Assembly: GCA_010015805.1 (NCBI GenBank)
Contig: ML978123.1
Location: 1,364,001 to 1,428,000 of the forward strand
Direction: 5' to 3'
Length of the DNA stretch: 64,000 nt
Origin: Rhizodiscina lignyota
Taxonomy: Eukaryota > Ascomycota > Dothideomycetes > Aulographales > Rhizodiscinaceae
Position numbers and translations under genes: made by a program. This document shows, in pieces, positions 11,436 through 22,327 of the stretch. Each line of letters begins with the position of its first letter. Positions within the stretch are counted from its first letter, which is position 1. The notes beneath the pieces are model-generated. The model had not been told where the DNA came from. It made no database searches and saw nothing but the letters and a program-made list of their open reading frames with translations.

Positions 11436-12466
11436 TCCCAATATCGCTGTATGATATTGGCCTTTGTAGCATAACCAGATGTTCGGGGTAATGGCGAGGG
11501 CTCGTGATTAGCGTCTGAGAGGTCTGCTTGCACTGCTTTCTTTCTACTAACGTGAGATAGAGAGTAGTCAAAGAATAATTCAGACTCTGTTCGCTCTGGC
11601 CTCCATCTCCTGGTAGATATCTACATGCGGTAGTAAGCACGGCTCTCCTTATGAGTGTGCGAGCCCTGCAATAGCGTCTCTTTTCTATGACAACGAGAAG
11701 CAAATCTCCCAAGTCAGACTGGGCAAGTTGCTCCCGGAAAATCTCGAATCTAACTCATATATGCGTATGAGATCTCTAATACATAGGGTTCTCTTTTCTG
11801 CGACGTCGAGGAGCAAGTCTTCTAAGGCAGGCTTGACAAGCTACTCCCTGAGAACCTCGAATGTGAACTCAACAACACATAAAAGGTCCTTTGAATGCTG
11901 AATGAAACTGATAGAGCGCCTCTACTTCGTATACGGTACTGTTCGCTCGCTGGAAACTAGCTGCCTTTTAAGTGCTCGCTGTGATTGGTTAGATCTCGAA
12001 CTGGGATGAGATGGACTCTTCCGTCACCCTGCAGATTCGGGGATTTCCATCTCCTCGGCTTGCCGATTAAAAAGCACAACCTCCGAATCTCTCCCGCCGC
12101 TCAAGCCCTAACAGCCCCTCAACGATTGTAATCAATGCATCATCTTCCTAGTTTCCAGCTGACTCCCTTGGACATGACTACTGTATCGGGCCGCAGATTA
12201 TTCTTTCTCATTGCGCTTCTTCTGCGCCGCAGATTTCACGCACGATCTACGCGCTTAGTAAAATTTGACGTCATACATCTCCAAGCAGGAGGTGAATAAT
12301 GAATAATGAATATCGTAGTGTGTTTCTCCGTCTGTAAATCGCATATATCTGCCAGAGGAAAGAATGAAGGGAGTAGCTCTTTCCATATCCACTGCATACT
12401 CCTATCTCATCTCAACAACGTTTCCCAATTGAAGTGTGCAAAAATCTTTCAACTGAGCATTCCGAT
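11436..12466. other. Intergenic stretch with a diverged repeat
   Basis: No intact gene. It contains a diverged direct repeat (11677-11759 and 11790-11872) and the DUF4396 gene promoter. Confidence 0.5.
11677..11872. repeat. Diverged direct repeat, two copies of about 82 bp
   Basis: Copies at about 11677-11759 and 11790-11872, offset 113 bases, share the head TCTCTTTTCT and the tail CTCGAAT..AACTCA. By hand I count 13 transitions, 5 transversions and one indel. On the minus strand both copies can be read in one frame as related peptides ending DLLL.V.EKR, one with an internal TAG, so this may be a relic of a coding repeat. Confidence 0.6.
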
Positions 12467-13410
12467 ATGGAAAGCACATACAAGGAGCCAACGGCACTCA
12501 TTGTGCTGTCTGGCATATTTCTGGCATTGGGTGCAGTATTTGCGCTGATCACAATTGTGGACATGATATGGCGACAAGGTTGGAAATCCATGATGTGGAT
12601 AATGTTAGTCTTCTCTATCTAGTTCATAACCACCACTGGCTCACAAAGTCGAACAGGATACCAGTCTATCCCATCAACGCCGCGTACATGGGTCCTCTTA
12701 CGCTCTACCTTTACTTCCGCTATGGACGGCCTTCGAAGCCTGAGAAGCGTAACCACGTCGCGGATACAGGGAAACAAGCCAAAGACATCGACGCAGAGTT
12801 GAAGGATGCTAGCGACGACGTCGAGAGCGGCATGGCGCACCACGGTGGTCATAACCACCACGATGAGCACCACATGGCTTTAGAAGAACAGATGCACAGC
12901 GACCACGACGCTCACGCAGGCCACAACATGCATAGCCACATGCACGGCCCTTCTGCCGATCGACCCATGTGGGCAACAGTACTCATCGGCGTGTCTCATT
13001 GCGGTGCCGGATGCGTTCTTGGCGACTTGGTAGGAGAATGGCTCGTCTTCGGCACTGGGGCAACAATCAACGGCGCCGATATCTGGCCCTGTCTGCTCAT
13101 CGACTACGCCTTCGCCTTGCTCTTCGGAATCATATTCCAGTACTTCAGTATCGCGCCGATGAGTGGGGAGTATGGTCCCAAGACGCTCTGGCGGGCGGCG
13201 AAAGCGGACTTCCTGAGTCTGACGTTCTTCGAGATCGGCCTGTTCGGGTGGATGGTCGCGTACCAGGTTGGAATTTGGGACTATCGCCTGGAGATGAATA
13301 CGTGGACGTACTGGTGGATGATGCAGGTGGGAATGATCCTCGGCTTCGTTACGGCCACTCCGATCAACTGGTGGCTGATTACAAAGAATATCAAGGAGCC
13401 GTGTGCGTGA
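12467..13410 (+). CDS. DUF4396 membrane protein with histidine-rich loop
   Basis: Two exons (12467-12603, 12657-13410) give 296 residues. TM1 lies near residues 12-33 and TM2 spans the splice junction (SMMWIMIPVYPINAAYMGPL), followed by FRYGRP. A loop of about 80 residues holds a dense His cluster (HHGGHNHHDEHH, then HSDHDAHAGHNMHSHMHG), a likely metal-binding segment. The rest is the DUF4396 core with GVSHCGAGCVLGDLVGEW and several more TM helices including an aromatic NTWTYWWMMQVGMILG. The family's biochemical function is not established; a metal-related transport role is my inference from the His/Cys motifs. It follows the Cu-only SOD and CFEM-like genes on the same strand. Confidence 0.85.
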
Positions 13411-13615
13411 TGGGGCCTGGGGAAAGTCTTCCAATGCAGAATGAGATATGAAAGTTACGAATAATATCATAATGTTAATTTTTAACTCCAAGCCTGGAGA
13501 TTGGCATGAGAAACTAGTGATTAACAAAGCCGCTGAATGCTGTGCATATATGCGTGATAAACGTATCTACATTGAAGTAACGAAATGAATAAACCCTATC
13601 CCAATGCAAATGTCT

Positions 13616-15191
13616 CTATACGGTATGAGGATTGTAACCTGGTAATTCCACAGGCGCCAAGTCTCGTTGTGTAGGCAGCTCGTGCCTGTCCTGCGACTCC
13701 ATCTCATACATTGGAGTTTGATCGCCTTGGGATCCAGAATTGGGCGGACTCGAGTACCGATACTTGGCGTCAACCGGCCCATACGCGACGCCACTGTTAT
13801 TCTTAGCAAGGCCTTCACTTTCACCTCCTTGCGCGGCCATTGGTGTCCCTGCGTCTCTTCTCCTCCGTCTCCCAAGAAACCAGAAGAGTGCACCGACGAG
13901 GCCGAGAGCTGCGATGCCGCCGATCACAGGACCTGCTATCCAGGCTTTGCTGCTGCTTCCTCCGCCACTGCTCGAAGAGGGTGTAGTGGTAGGTGGTGAT
14001 GTAGGTGAAGAGGAGGACGGGGATGACGAGGATGAGGATGAGGACGAGACTGTGCCACCTTGTAGCGCCAAGACGTAGCCCTGCGAGTTGGGGAGCGGCG
14101 AACCGATGCCGGATTTGAGATAGCAGTTCTGGAATCCATTCTTCATTTCAGTGTCGAGAATAACGCCAACGCATTTGCCGAGGGAGTACTCTTCGCAAGC
14201 GCTGACGCAGTCTTGTATGGTGGCGGCATGGAATTGCGACAGATCGTTGCCTGGTTGGTTTTGGTTGCAGCTCAGTGTATAGCCAGTGCCGTTCTCAGAC
14301 GTAATGACTTGATTTTCCTTGCACACCTCCTTGATTGTCGGCATATGTGCGACAGCTGCGTGGATCACGGGACGACCGTTAGCGCCAGGTGCCGGACCTG
14401 TCGGGACGTAGCCGTTCGAGATGTTGTACTTCGCGTAGCAATTTCCGTAGCCGTTTTCCATCCCTGTAAACAATGGTCAGTGATCCAATCAAGTATATCA
14501 GCACCGGCCTCCAAGTTGAGTCGTACCTGGATTGTATGCCACGCCTTCGCAAAGGTCTTGCGCTTTCGTACATAGGTCCATGCAGTTCTGGAGGCTTGTG
14601 GCGTGGAAAAGACAGTTCAAAGCAGGGCTTGCCCAGGGGCAGTAATCAGCACCAACGATATCTTGATTGCAATGGATGGTAAAGTTCAGCCCATTCTCCT
14701 CTTGCACCGTGCCATTCTTGAAAGGGCAGGCCGTATCATATGGTTGCAGCTCCGAGTTCCTTGCGACTGCGAGATTTGTATCGGAGGAATTGCTTGCGGC
14801 TGAAGGGAGATATGTGAATGTGTCGTTCTTAAACCAACAAACTCCAGCGTCAAAGTTGAACGCGACACCGAAGCACAACGGTCTTTCTGTTGCGCATCTA
14901 TCCATACAATCTTCCATCGTGTTCTCCGTAGTGGTTATAGCCGCTCCTCCGGCTTGAGGAACGAGATCCCAGAAGGGTTGATTCTGCCCGCAGTACATGT
15001 CGAAATCGAGGCCGGAGATGGTTTGGTATGTATCGGGACATTCGCTGTCTGCGCGCCGATTCAAGTGGTTCATGATGCCTTTGATATATCAATGAGAAAC
15101 GCGCTCTATACCTCGCGATTGGGAGAATACACTTACCTGATGAATGCGCAAGGCTGGCGGCTCCAAGAGCCAAAACCGCACTTCTCCACAT
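13616..15191 (-). CDS. PAN/Apple-domain surface protein with one TM segment
   Basis: Three exons read right to left (15191-15137, 15078-14527, 14463-13616) give 484 residues. The first exon encodes a signal peptide (MWRSAVLALGAASLAHSSG). Three cysteine-rich PAN/Apple-like units follow, recognisable by DFDMYCGQNQP, NFTIHCNQD and TLSCNQNQPGND, each followed by a DC...C...C pattern. A Ser/Thr/Pro stalk precedes a single TM helix (WIAGPVIGGIAALGLVGALF), a basic stop-transfer (GRRRRRD) and a cytoplasmic tail of about 80 residues. PAN modules bind protein or carbohydrate; a surface adhesion or sensor role is inferred. It is convergent with the DUF4396 gene. Confidence 0.85.
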
Positions 15192-15728
15192 TTTCGCGGC
15201 CTGTCTCGATCCGGGAGACCGCTCAAAAAGGCATATAGAAAGTAGTGTTGCACGAAATACGAAAGGCAAAGAGCGACTGGTCTATAGTAGAACGTATATT
15301 GAACGGAAGACGAAGGAAGAAGACGCGGAGACTTTCAGACTTGAAGAGGAGATGCGGATTTACCGGTGACATCGCGTAACTGAGTTCAGTGCTAGCTCAG
15401 GCTATATTTAAGCCACCATGCCTCGAAGTCGATAGTTTGCTGCAAAGCACAATTTGAGCGGGCGCAGGATTGCCCTTAGATTGCGCGCCAGCCATTCTTG
15501 ATGGGACGTTGAGGCTGAAGCGCGCACGCCATTGGCTGGCATGGCGCCAGCACCCGCATCTATTCCCCGGCGGGCCTGGTGGCGGAGTAAGAATCGACGT
15601 CGCGAGTCCTGAAACAGGCACAACGTCTCTCCGACTTGGCATCCACTTCGTCTTTTGAACATCTTCATTTAACCGTGCAGGGCATCGTGACTGCATTCCA
15701 ATTCTATTTTACCACTGCCGAGCCCGCC
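15192..15728. other. Divergent promoter region
   Basis: Shared upstream region of the PAN gene (minus) and the lipocalin-like gene (plus). An AT-rich TATATTTAA lies near 15403. Nothing else was recognised. Confidence 0.4.
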
Positions 15729-16325
15729 ATGTCCGCTCCAACGAAGGTCAGTCTGCGTGCGCCGACAACTGTTGCGGGCAGTTCCTCAACACCACCAGGC
15801 GACGCGCCGTCCCTCGACTGGATGCTCGGTACCTGGCATGTTACACACGCCACTCTGCCCATGTGGAAGTCGAAGTGCAATGTCCGTATAACTTATACGA
15901 AGCTGCCGCCAGCAGGGGACGACTCTCACCCCAGAGTTGATGACCTTGTCGAATACCAGTCCCCAGGCAATCCAAAGACCAAGAGTGTCAATGGCATCAG
16001 TCGCTCAGATCCGAAAGCGGGCTTGAGCCCTGGCTGGGCATGGCATTGGCGTGGAAAGGGACTCCTCAAGATTGCCAGCAGCAATTGGGAAGTTCTCGGT
16101 TATGGCGAAGTCAACGACGGCGGAGAGCCCAACAGCTTCATCGTAACGTACTTCACGAAGACTCTCTTTACACCTGCTGGAATCGACGTCTATAGTCGCA
16201 ACAAGAAGCTCTCAGAATCGACATTGGCAAGCATCAAGGGCGCCTTAGAAGGCTTCGAGGATCCAGCTCTGAAGAAACTGTCGGGAGAGATATTCGAAGT
16301 TCCAACGGAGGACAGCAAGCCTTGA
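15729..16325 (+). CDS. Small lipocalin-like cytosolic protein
   Basis: A single exon encodes 198 residues from the ATG at 15729; the frame is open further upstream but without a better start. There is no signal peptide or TM segment. The opening LDWMLGTWHVTHATLPMW carries a GTW of the lipocalin/calycin kind, followed by alternating beta-type segments (NVRITYTKL, VDDLVEYQS, GWAWHWRGKGLLKIASS, WEVLGYGEV, FIVTYFTKTLF). I infer a small beta-barrel with a hydrophobic pocket. Uncharacterised fungal proteins share this layout; no ligand or pathway can be named. Confidence 0.75.
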   Translation: MSAPTKVSLRAPTTVAGSSSTPPGDAPSLDWMLGTWHVTHATLPMWKSKCNVRITYTKLPPAGDDSHPRVDDLVEYQSPGNPKTKSVNGISRSDPKAGLSPGWAWHWRGKGLLKIASSNWEVLGYGEVNDGGEPNSFIVTYFTKTLFTPAGIDVYSRNKKLSESTLASIKGALEGFEDPALKKLSGEIFEVPTEDSKP

Positions 16326-16724
16326 GAGACGATACAAAATCGTATCGAAAAACAACCACACGCGAAAACGATGTCATACATACATGATGCAGAGATTCTG
16401 GAACGCCGGCAAAACTTAAACCCTCCATGGCTGCGGCACACGAAAATAGCGTGGAGTGGTGCATACAGAGCCTCACGCTAGGCGTTTTGCGGCTCGGTCT
16501 GAAGTCCGCCAACTTCGGAAACATCCATCCATTAACCGGGGAACATCATGTACTCGCCATATCCGACGAGACGTGGAAAGTAATTGACACGATGAGAGGT
16601 ATTCAGTTGATGGCCTAGAAACAATTCTCTTATTGCTGGAAAGTTCATTGCACTGGTGGAATTCACTAATATACCCCATTTCGCTCTTTCGCCATTGGAA
16701 TCTCTCGGTTGCTCTCAAGTCACA
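16326..16724. other. Intergenic stretch
   Basis: 3' region of the lipocalin-like gene and promoter of the aldolase gene. No further feature is supported. Confidence 0.4.
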
Positions 16725-17739
16725 ATGTCTTCGTATCCTCAGAACAACCGTACATATCAAATAATACATGCTGCTCAAGCAGGCAAATATGCTGTCGGGG
16801 GATTCTGTGTGTATGTTTCTCTCATTATATTGTGTTATCACCTTGGTTCTTTGTGTGCTTAATCGCTTTGGTTAAAGCCATTAAAGTTCTGCGTCTTATT
16901 CTATCTAAGAGACTAAGTATTTCCTTCCTCCACAACCACGTGCTCACACAGTTGCCAGCTACAACTACGACGGCGTCGCTGCCGTCGTCCGCGCTGCAGA
17001 AGCAAACAACTCACCAGCGCTGATCCAATTCTTCCCCTGGACAATCCACTTCCAAGGCAAGCACTTCATCCAATTCGCCGCCGACCTCGCGCACTCGGCA
17101 AAGGTACCCATCGCTCTGCACCTGGACCACTGCATCAAGCCCGAGGACGCCGAGATAGCGCTGCAGCTGCCCTTCGACAGCATCATGGTCGACGGCTCGC
17201 TCTTCGACGAGGAAGGAAACATCGCGTACGTCAAGAGCATCGTGCAGAAGGCCGAGAAGGTGGGGCAGACGGTCGAGGCGGAGCTCGGCAGGATGGAGGG
17301 CGGGTACAAGGACGTGCTCGAGGTTGCGGAAGGGAGTGGTGTCTTTACGGAGCCGGAGGCCGCGAAGAAGTTTGTGCAGGAGACGGGGGTGCATTTCCTT
17401 GCGCCGAGTTTTGGCAATGTGCATGGCCCGTATCCGGAGCCTGGCGCGGAGAGGTGGTGGCAGATGGATCGGTTAAGACGGATTAGAGAGGAGGTGGGTG
17501 ATGTGTGCCCGTTGGTGTTGCATGGGACGGCTATTAGCGATGATCTGCTTAAGAAGGGCATCGAGGCAGGTTTTTATAAGGTCAACCAAAACAAGATGGT
17601 GCGGCGGAGGTACATGAAGTTCCTGGCCGAGGAGGCGGGCAAGTACGAGTTGACAGACTTGCAAGAGAAGGGAGTGCAGATCTACGCAGAGGAAATTGGG
17701 GAGATGATGAAATTGCTGGGTTCGGTGGGGAAGGCTTGA
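16725..17739 (+). CDS. Class II (zinc) ketose-bisphosphate aldolase-like protein
   Basis: Two exons (16725-16810, 16959-17739) give 288 residues. The acceptor at 16958 is chosen because it alone joins with the consensus GTATGT donor in phase, giving GGFCVYNYDGVAAVVRAAE, typical of class II aldolases. These TIM-barrel enzymes cleave ketose bisphosphates with a zinc ion. Zinc ligands and base are present: HLDHC near residue 82, GNVHG near 180 and VLHG near 214. The phosphate-binding motifs differ from the KbaY/GatY pattern: after VLHG comes TAIS rather than a GSG/ASG turn, and KVNQNKM replaces KVN(I/V)xT. Substrate is therefore uncertain. It is convergent with an SDR gene only 74 bases away. 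Confidence 0.85.
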
Positions 17740-17813
17740 ATGCTCTCTGTGTCCAGAAACGGTCGCTTTGCAGTCTACAGAACGTGGAAGATGCTGCGCT
17801 ATATACATATCAT

Positions 17814-18714
17814 CTACGTCCGGCCCGTGGAGTTCGTAATTGCTCCGTCCACGATGAACTCCGCGCCCGTGACATAATTCGCCGCATCGCTGGCCAAGAA
17901 CGCCGCTGCGTTCGCGATGTCGAACGGGTCTCCCATCTTCCCCGTCGGCACCTGATTATTTCTCGTTTTCTTGAAGCCTTCGACATCTCCCTGCAGTGCG
18001 ATTAGCTGTGTTCAGAAACCACTTGGAAATATGACTTACCCCAGCGTACTTGTCCGCCAGCATCGCCACGAGCGGCGTGTTCATCAGCCCCGGCACCACC
18101 ACATTAATGCGGATCCCCTTGGCCGCGTAAATCACCGAGCTCACCTTCGTGAACTGCACCACCGCCGCCTTCGTCGCCGCATACGCCACCTGCGGCTTCC
18201 CGATGTAGCGCATGCCCGCGATGCTGCTCACGTTGACCACCACGCCTCCGCCCTGCGCCTCCATCAGCGGGATGACCTCGTGGCAGCACAGGTACACGCT
18301 CTTCAGGTTCACGTCGACCTGCATGTCCCACACCCGCTCCTCCATGTCGCCCGGCGCGCCCTTCTCGCTCATGCCCACGTTGTTCACCAGGATATCGATG
18401 CGGCCGTACTTCTCCACGCACCGCTTCACCAGGTTCTGCACGTCCGCCTTCTTCGTCACGTCCGCCGCGCACACCTCCACCTCGCCGCCCTCCGCGCGGA
18501 TGCGGTCGCGCGTCGCCTCGGCCCGCTCGACGCGCAGGTCGCAGCCGAAGACCTTGGCGCCGTTGCCGCAGAGGATGCGTGCTGTCGCGGCGCCGTTGCC
18601 CCACATCTTGGGGTCGCCGGACTGGCCGATGCCGGTGAGGAGGACGACTTTGCCTGCGAGGGAGGCGTGCGATGTACCCTGGGCCTCTGGGATGTTGGAG
18701 ATGTAGGGCGCCAT
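17814..18714 (-). CDS. Short-chain dehydrogenase/reductase (classical SDR)
   Basis: Two exons (18714-18040, 17990-17814) join in phase to 283 residues. It is an NAD(P)-dependent oxidoreductase of the Rossmann-fold SDR family. The catalytic set is visible: NNVG, serine in VNVSSIAG and YAATK, with a C-terminal [10 protein letters not shown] typical of classical SDRs. The cofactor loop is enlarged: [17 protein letters not shown] has about seven extra residues between TG and the GNG turn. Substrate cannot be read from sequence. It lies tail-to-tail with the aldolase-like gene. The dense GC-rich coding produces long antisense ORFs that are not genes. Confidence 0.9.
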
Positions 18715-19929
18715 GGTGAGTTGTGAGAAATGTGAGGTGGTTGTGGTTGTAGCGAGATGGGCTGACTGAGAGGAGACGACACCACGGGGTCTTATGAGAT
18801 GTTTGAATAGACAGATACAGATATATACGTGATAGAAAGCGAATCTGAACCTTCAACAAACTCAATTGCACTTCTGACGCGCGGGATTCAGACGGAAAAG
18901 CTTCGATCGTGAAGACGTGAAGTCGACGGAAAAGAAAACGAAGGCTTTACCTACGCGCGTGAGAACCGCGTCGTTTTTCCCCGGGTCTAGTCTTTAGAGC
19001 CGGGGGCTTACATCACAAGTTTTGCCAGCGATTGCCAGCGATTCCCGCTGTATGTAGAGCTTCGCCTGCGGGGATGGATAGATGGATGTGGTTGAAGGGC
19101 CCGCGGCTCAAAGAATTCCGAACACCGGACGCTAATGGATATGCGGGAGGATCACCGCGTCAACGTGACTTTCCACGACACGAATAGGAGGCATGGTAAA
19201 GGTCATTAGGGAGGTAGTTCAATCGTGTATGAAAAGTGACTGTTTTTCTATGTGCACCGCCTCAGAAACTATCATTACAATCCATCCCGTCCCCGATGGT
19301 TCATGAAGTCTTCTTGACAACCTCCACCCCGCATGTTTGTCTGCCGTTGCCGTTGAAGAAGAACTCCACGCTGGATTGAATTACAAAACCGCCAGGAGTT
19401 GCAACCATGCCATGCTTTCCTTCTCAATTATGTACCGCCGAAAGTGAAAGTGGAATTAACAAGACGCAAGGAGAGGCATTACACGTCACGCATGCAGGCC
19501 ATGCAGTAAACAAAGTAGAAACAGGTTGTGCAGATCCATGTCTATCGAGAAGGAAAAAAGGCCCAGAGAGCAGTCCATCAAATTACAAAGTTTTTGAAGA
19601 GAAGGGGACATAAAAGAAGAGGCAGACCAGCCACGCTATGCAGACGCTTGAAAACTTGAGAAAGGCAGAAAAGACACAGGAAAGTCAGAGGGTCTATCTG
19701 TAAAGGAAAAGTCCATGTTCTTCCCGTAGAAAGACACTAAACATATTCGGGAGTGATCTCAGCGCCAGCACCAAGACAGTGCTACGAGAGGTATTCGGAA
19801 TGTTGTTGGAAGGAATCTCAGAAGGAACCAGAACGTCGTCGAGCATACACAGAGAAAATCGGCAGATAGAAAACCCAGCCCCGAAAAAGACTTCTCGGTT
19901 GACCTGGCTTCTCCTGTGTGCAGGACCGT
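18715..19929. other. Intergenic stretch, 1.2 kb
   Basis: SDR promoter followed by the 3' flank of the F-box/WD40 gene. Short ORFs look random. No repeat or RNA gene was recognised. Confidence 0.4.
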
Positions 19930-22327
19930 TCAATTGTCCCCCTTGAGCAGCGACAACGCATACGGGCCAACGCCCTTGCCGAAATCCATCAAAAGCGCAC
20001 GGCCGTCTTGGCTAGTCGCCACGATCCTGCGGTAGTCGCTCTTCGCGCTCAGGATCCAGCTCGTCGTCCAATTCTCGTAAGCGCCTGTCTGAGCTGTCAC
20101 GGTTGTTGGGCTCTGCGCTTGTCTGGGCGGATTCGGATCACCGCCAAGCCCTGCGCCGGTGGTGAAGTCGTACACGCGCACGGCCTGATCGTAGCTGCCG
20201 CTCACGACGCGGTTGTTCTCCGAGTCGAGGAAGAGACTGCGAACCAACCCTTGATGGCCGCTGTATGTGTGCACAAGCGCCCCGGTTTCTGCGTCGTACT
20301 TGTGAATGACTTGGTCGTTGCCACCTGCCAGCACATGCTTGCCATCGTCACTGAACTCGACGGCTGCGAGACCACGGTCACGCGAGTTGAAGTGCTTGAT
20401 GTACTTCATCTCGTTGAGGCACCAGAGCCTGGTGACGCCATCGCTGGAGGCAGAGATGAGCTTTGAGCCGCGCATTTGAAGGGCATTGACGGGTCCCCGG
20501 TGGCCGGTGAGGATCTTGACGAGCTCTCCGTTGTTTCGGTCCCAGACGCAGATTGAGTTGTCCTTGCTGCAGGAGACGATGTAGCGCTTGTCGAAACAGA
20601 CGTCCAAGACGCCCGCTGAGTGGTGCTCAAGACGCCACTTCGGCTCCCACGTCTTCAGATCCCAGACAATGCAGGTAGAATCGCTTGATCCAGTGACCAT
20701 GATCTCCTCGTCAAAGCGGAGGCAGAGGACGCTCGCGGAGTGGTATTCTCTAGGAATGTGGTAAATCGCATCTCCAGCTGGGGTACCATTAAGGTTCACA
20801 CCTCTGTGAACAGTCATCGGGTGACAGTCAAGAGCAACCTCGGTGACGCTCGGCGAGACAGGCTTAGCTGCCGGACCGCCAATGACCTTGACGCATTCAT
20901 ACGTATTGATATCCCAGACACGTATCGTGCGATCTCGGCTGCCGGTGATAATCTTGCGCTCGTCGAACTGCGCGCAGTATACGCTATCCGTGTGACCTTG
21001 AAAGTAGATCGCATTCGGAGTTCCCGTTCGCCAATTGCGCTCGATCGCTTGCCGCGCTTCGAACTTTGTCTTCCAAACCTCCTTGTCGCAGTCAAGCTTG
21101 CCGATGCCCGCACCGCCCATCTGCACCGCCTGCGCTATGTTTCGCGGCTTGAAGCGGTTCATGAAGACATCACGCCAGAGGCTTCCGTTGTCACGAGATG
21201 CCAACGAAGCCCATCCTTTCGAAACCGCGGATGCTCGGCACAGAGAGGTATGATCAAGGTAGGAAAGAATAAGCGTGGCCAGCTCGGGTGGTAGCATAGT
21301 GAACGGGTCTATGTCAATCATGTTAGTAAGATGCTGCACAAAAAGATTCCTGAACGGCAGAAGATGCTGTAATAGATAAGATCATCGTTGTTCTTAGGCA
21401 GACACTTCCAGATCCAATCAGAAGAGAAGTTGCGATTGACTTACCATACCCGGCGAGAGAGCCAATCACGGAATCCACCTCCATCGCGTATTCCACTTTC
21501 GTATACTCCAAATCCATCAAGGGGTTTGGAACACCTGCCCTCGAGCACTTCGTGTCTTTCCTGGCAAGCATGCCCGGCCTGCTGCCTCCGAGATTCATGT
21601 TGCTAGCACTTGCAGCGGCGGCCGCTGACGCTCTGGCAGCTGCGCCTGGCCTTGGCCAATCGAACTGTTGTGCTTGCTGGTTCTGAAGTTGCGCAGCAAG
21701 CAGAGGGTGGTAGTATGGGTAAGTGCAATCGGCAGCAGTTTGGCCTGAGGCAGTGGAAAAGGCGTCTCTACGGCCACGGCTATAACTCTTCATGCGCCTC
21801 AGGAAGCTTGCTCTCTTTGAGGTGGTATTCTTTGGCTGTGGAGCAGAGCCAAGAATGATATCAGGCCGCGCTGTGAACGGGCGTTCCACCTCTGGGATCG
21901 GGATGGGCAAGTCCAGCGGGAGAGGTAACACTGCTTCGATCTTCTCCTTGCTGCTCCTCCGACTCTTACCTGCAGCGTTTAAAGTAGTCGAGGCCCTCCT
22001 GACCAAGGTGCGTCCCAGTGACAGAATGCTCGAGCCACCTGACGTGGAGGTGCGCTGGCTTGCTTCGGGGTATATGACTTGTCCTTCTTCTGGAGTGTCT
22101 TCTGGGGGAAAGACGACACTCCATCGATATTCTTCGGGGGTATTCTTCGGCACGTCCTGCGCTATCCGCCTCAAAGCATCGGCGGAGGGTGTTCGGGATA
22201 TTGAAGGGACCGCGGAGTGGCTGTGGCTCGAGGGAGGCGGTGGAGGGAGTCCGGGAGAAGTCGAGGGGCGGAAGGGCAGGTAGGAGGAGCGGCGTTGGAA
22301 GTTTGTGGGAGGTTGCCCAAGCACCAT
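19930..22327 (-). CDS. F-box and WD40-repeat protein (SCF substrate receptor)
   Basis: Two exons (22327-21445, 21308-19930) give 753 residues. The first 290 residues are disordered and Pro/Ser/Ala-rich, with a basic patch (LRRMKSYSRGRRD). An F-box follows (MLPPELATLILSYLDHTSLCRASAV, about 299-345) that should bind Skp1. The C-terminal half is a seven-bladed WD40 propeller with clear blades such as GHTDSVYCAQF..TIRVWD, VSCSKDNSICVWD and VSGSYDQAVRVYDF. This layout belongs to ubiquitin-ligase receptors such as Met30/SconB and Cdc4, but no blade signature identifies one of them. The intron falls just before the F-box. Confidence 0.9.

Noticed and set aside
12434-12622. Earlier start for the DUF4396 gene at 12434
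   Set aside because: That codon is GTG; the first ATG in frame is 12467 and gives a normal N-terminus.
17971-18726. 251-codon plus-strand ORF antisense to the SDR gene
   Set aside because: It mirrors a GC-rich coding region and is a His/Arg/Ala-rich shadow; the SDR on the other strand has full catalytic motifs.
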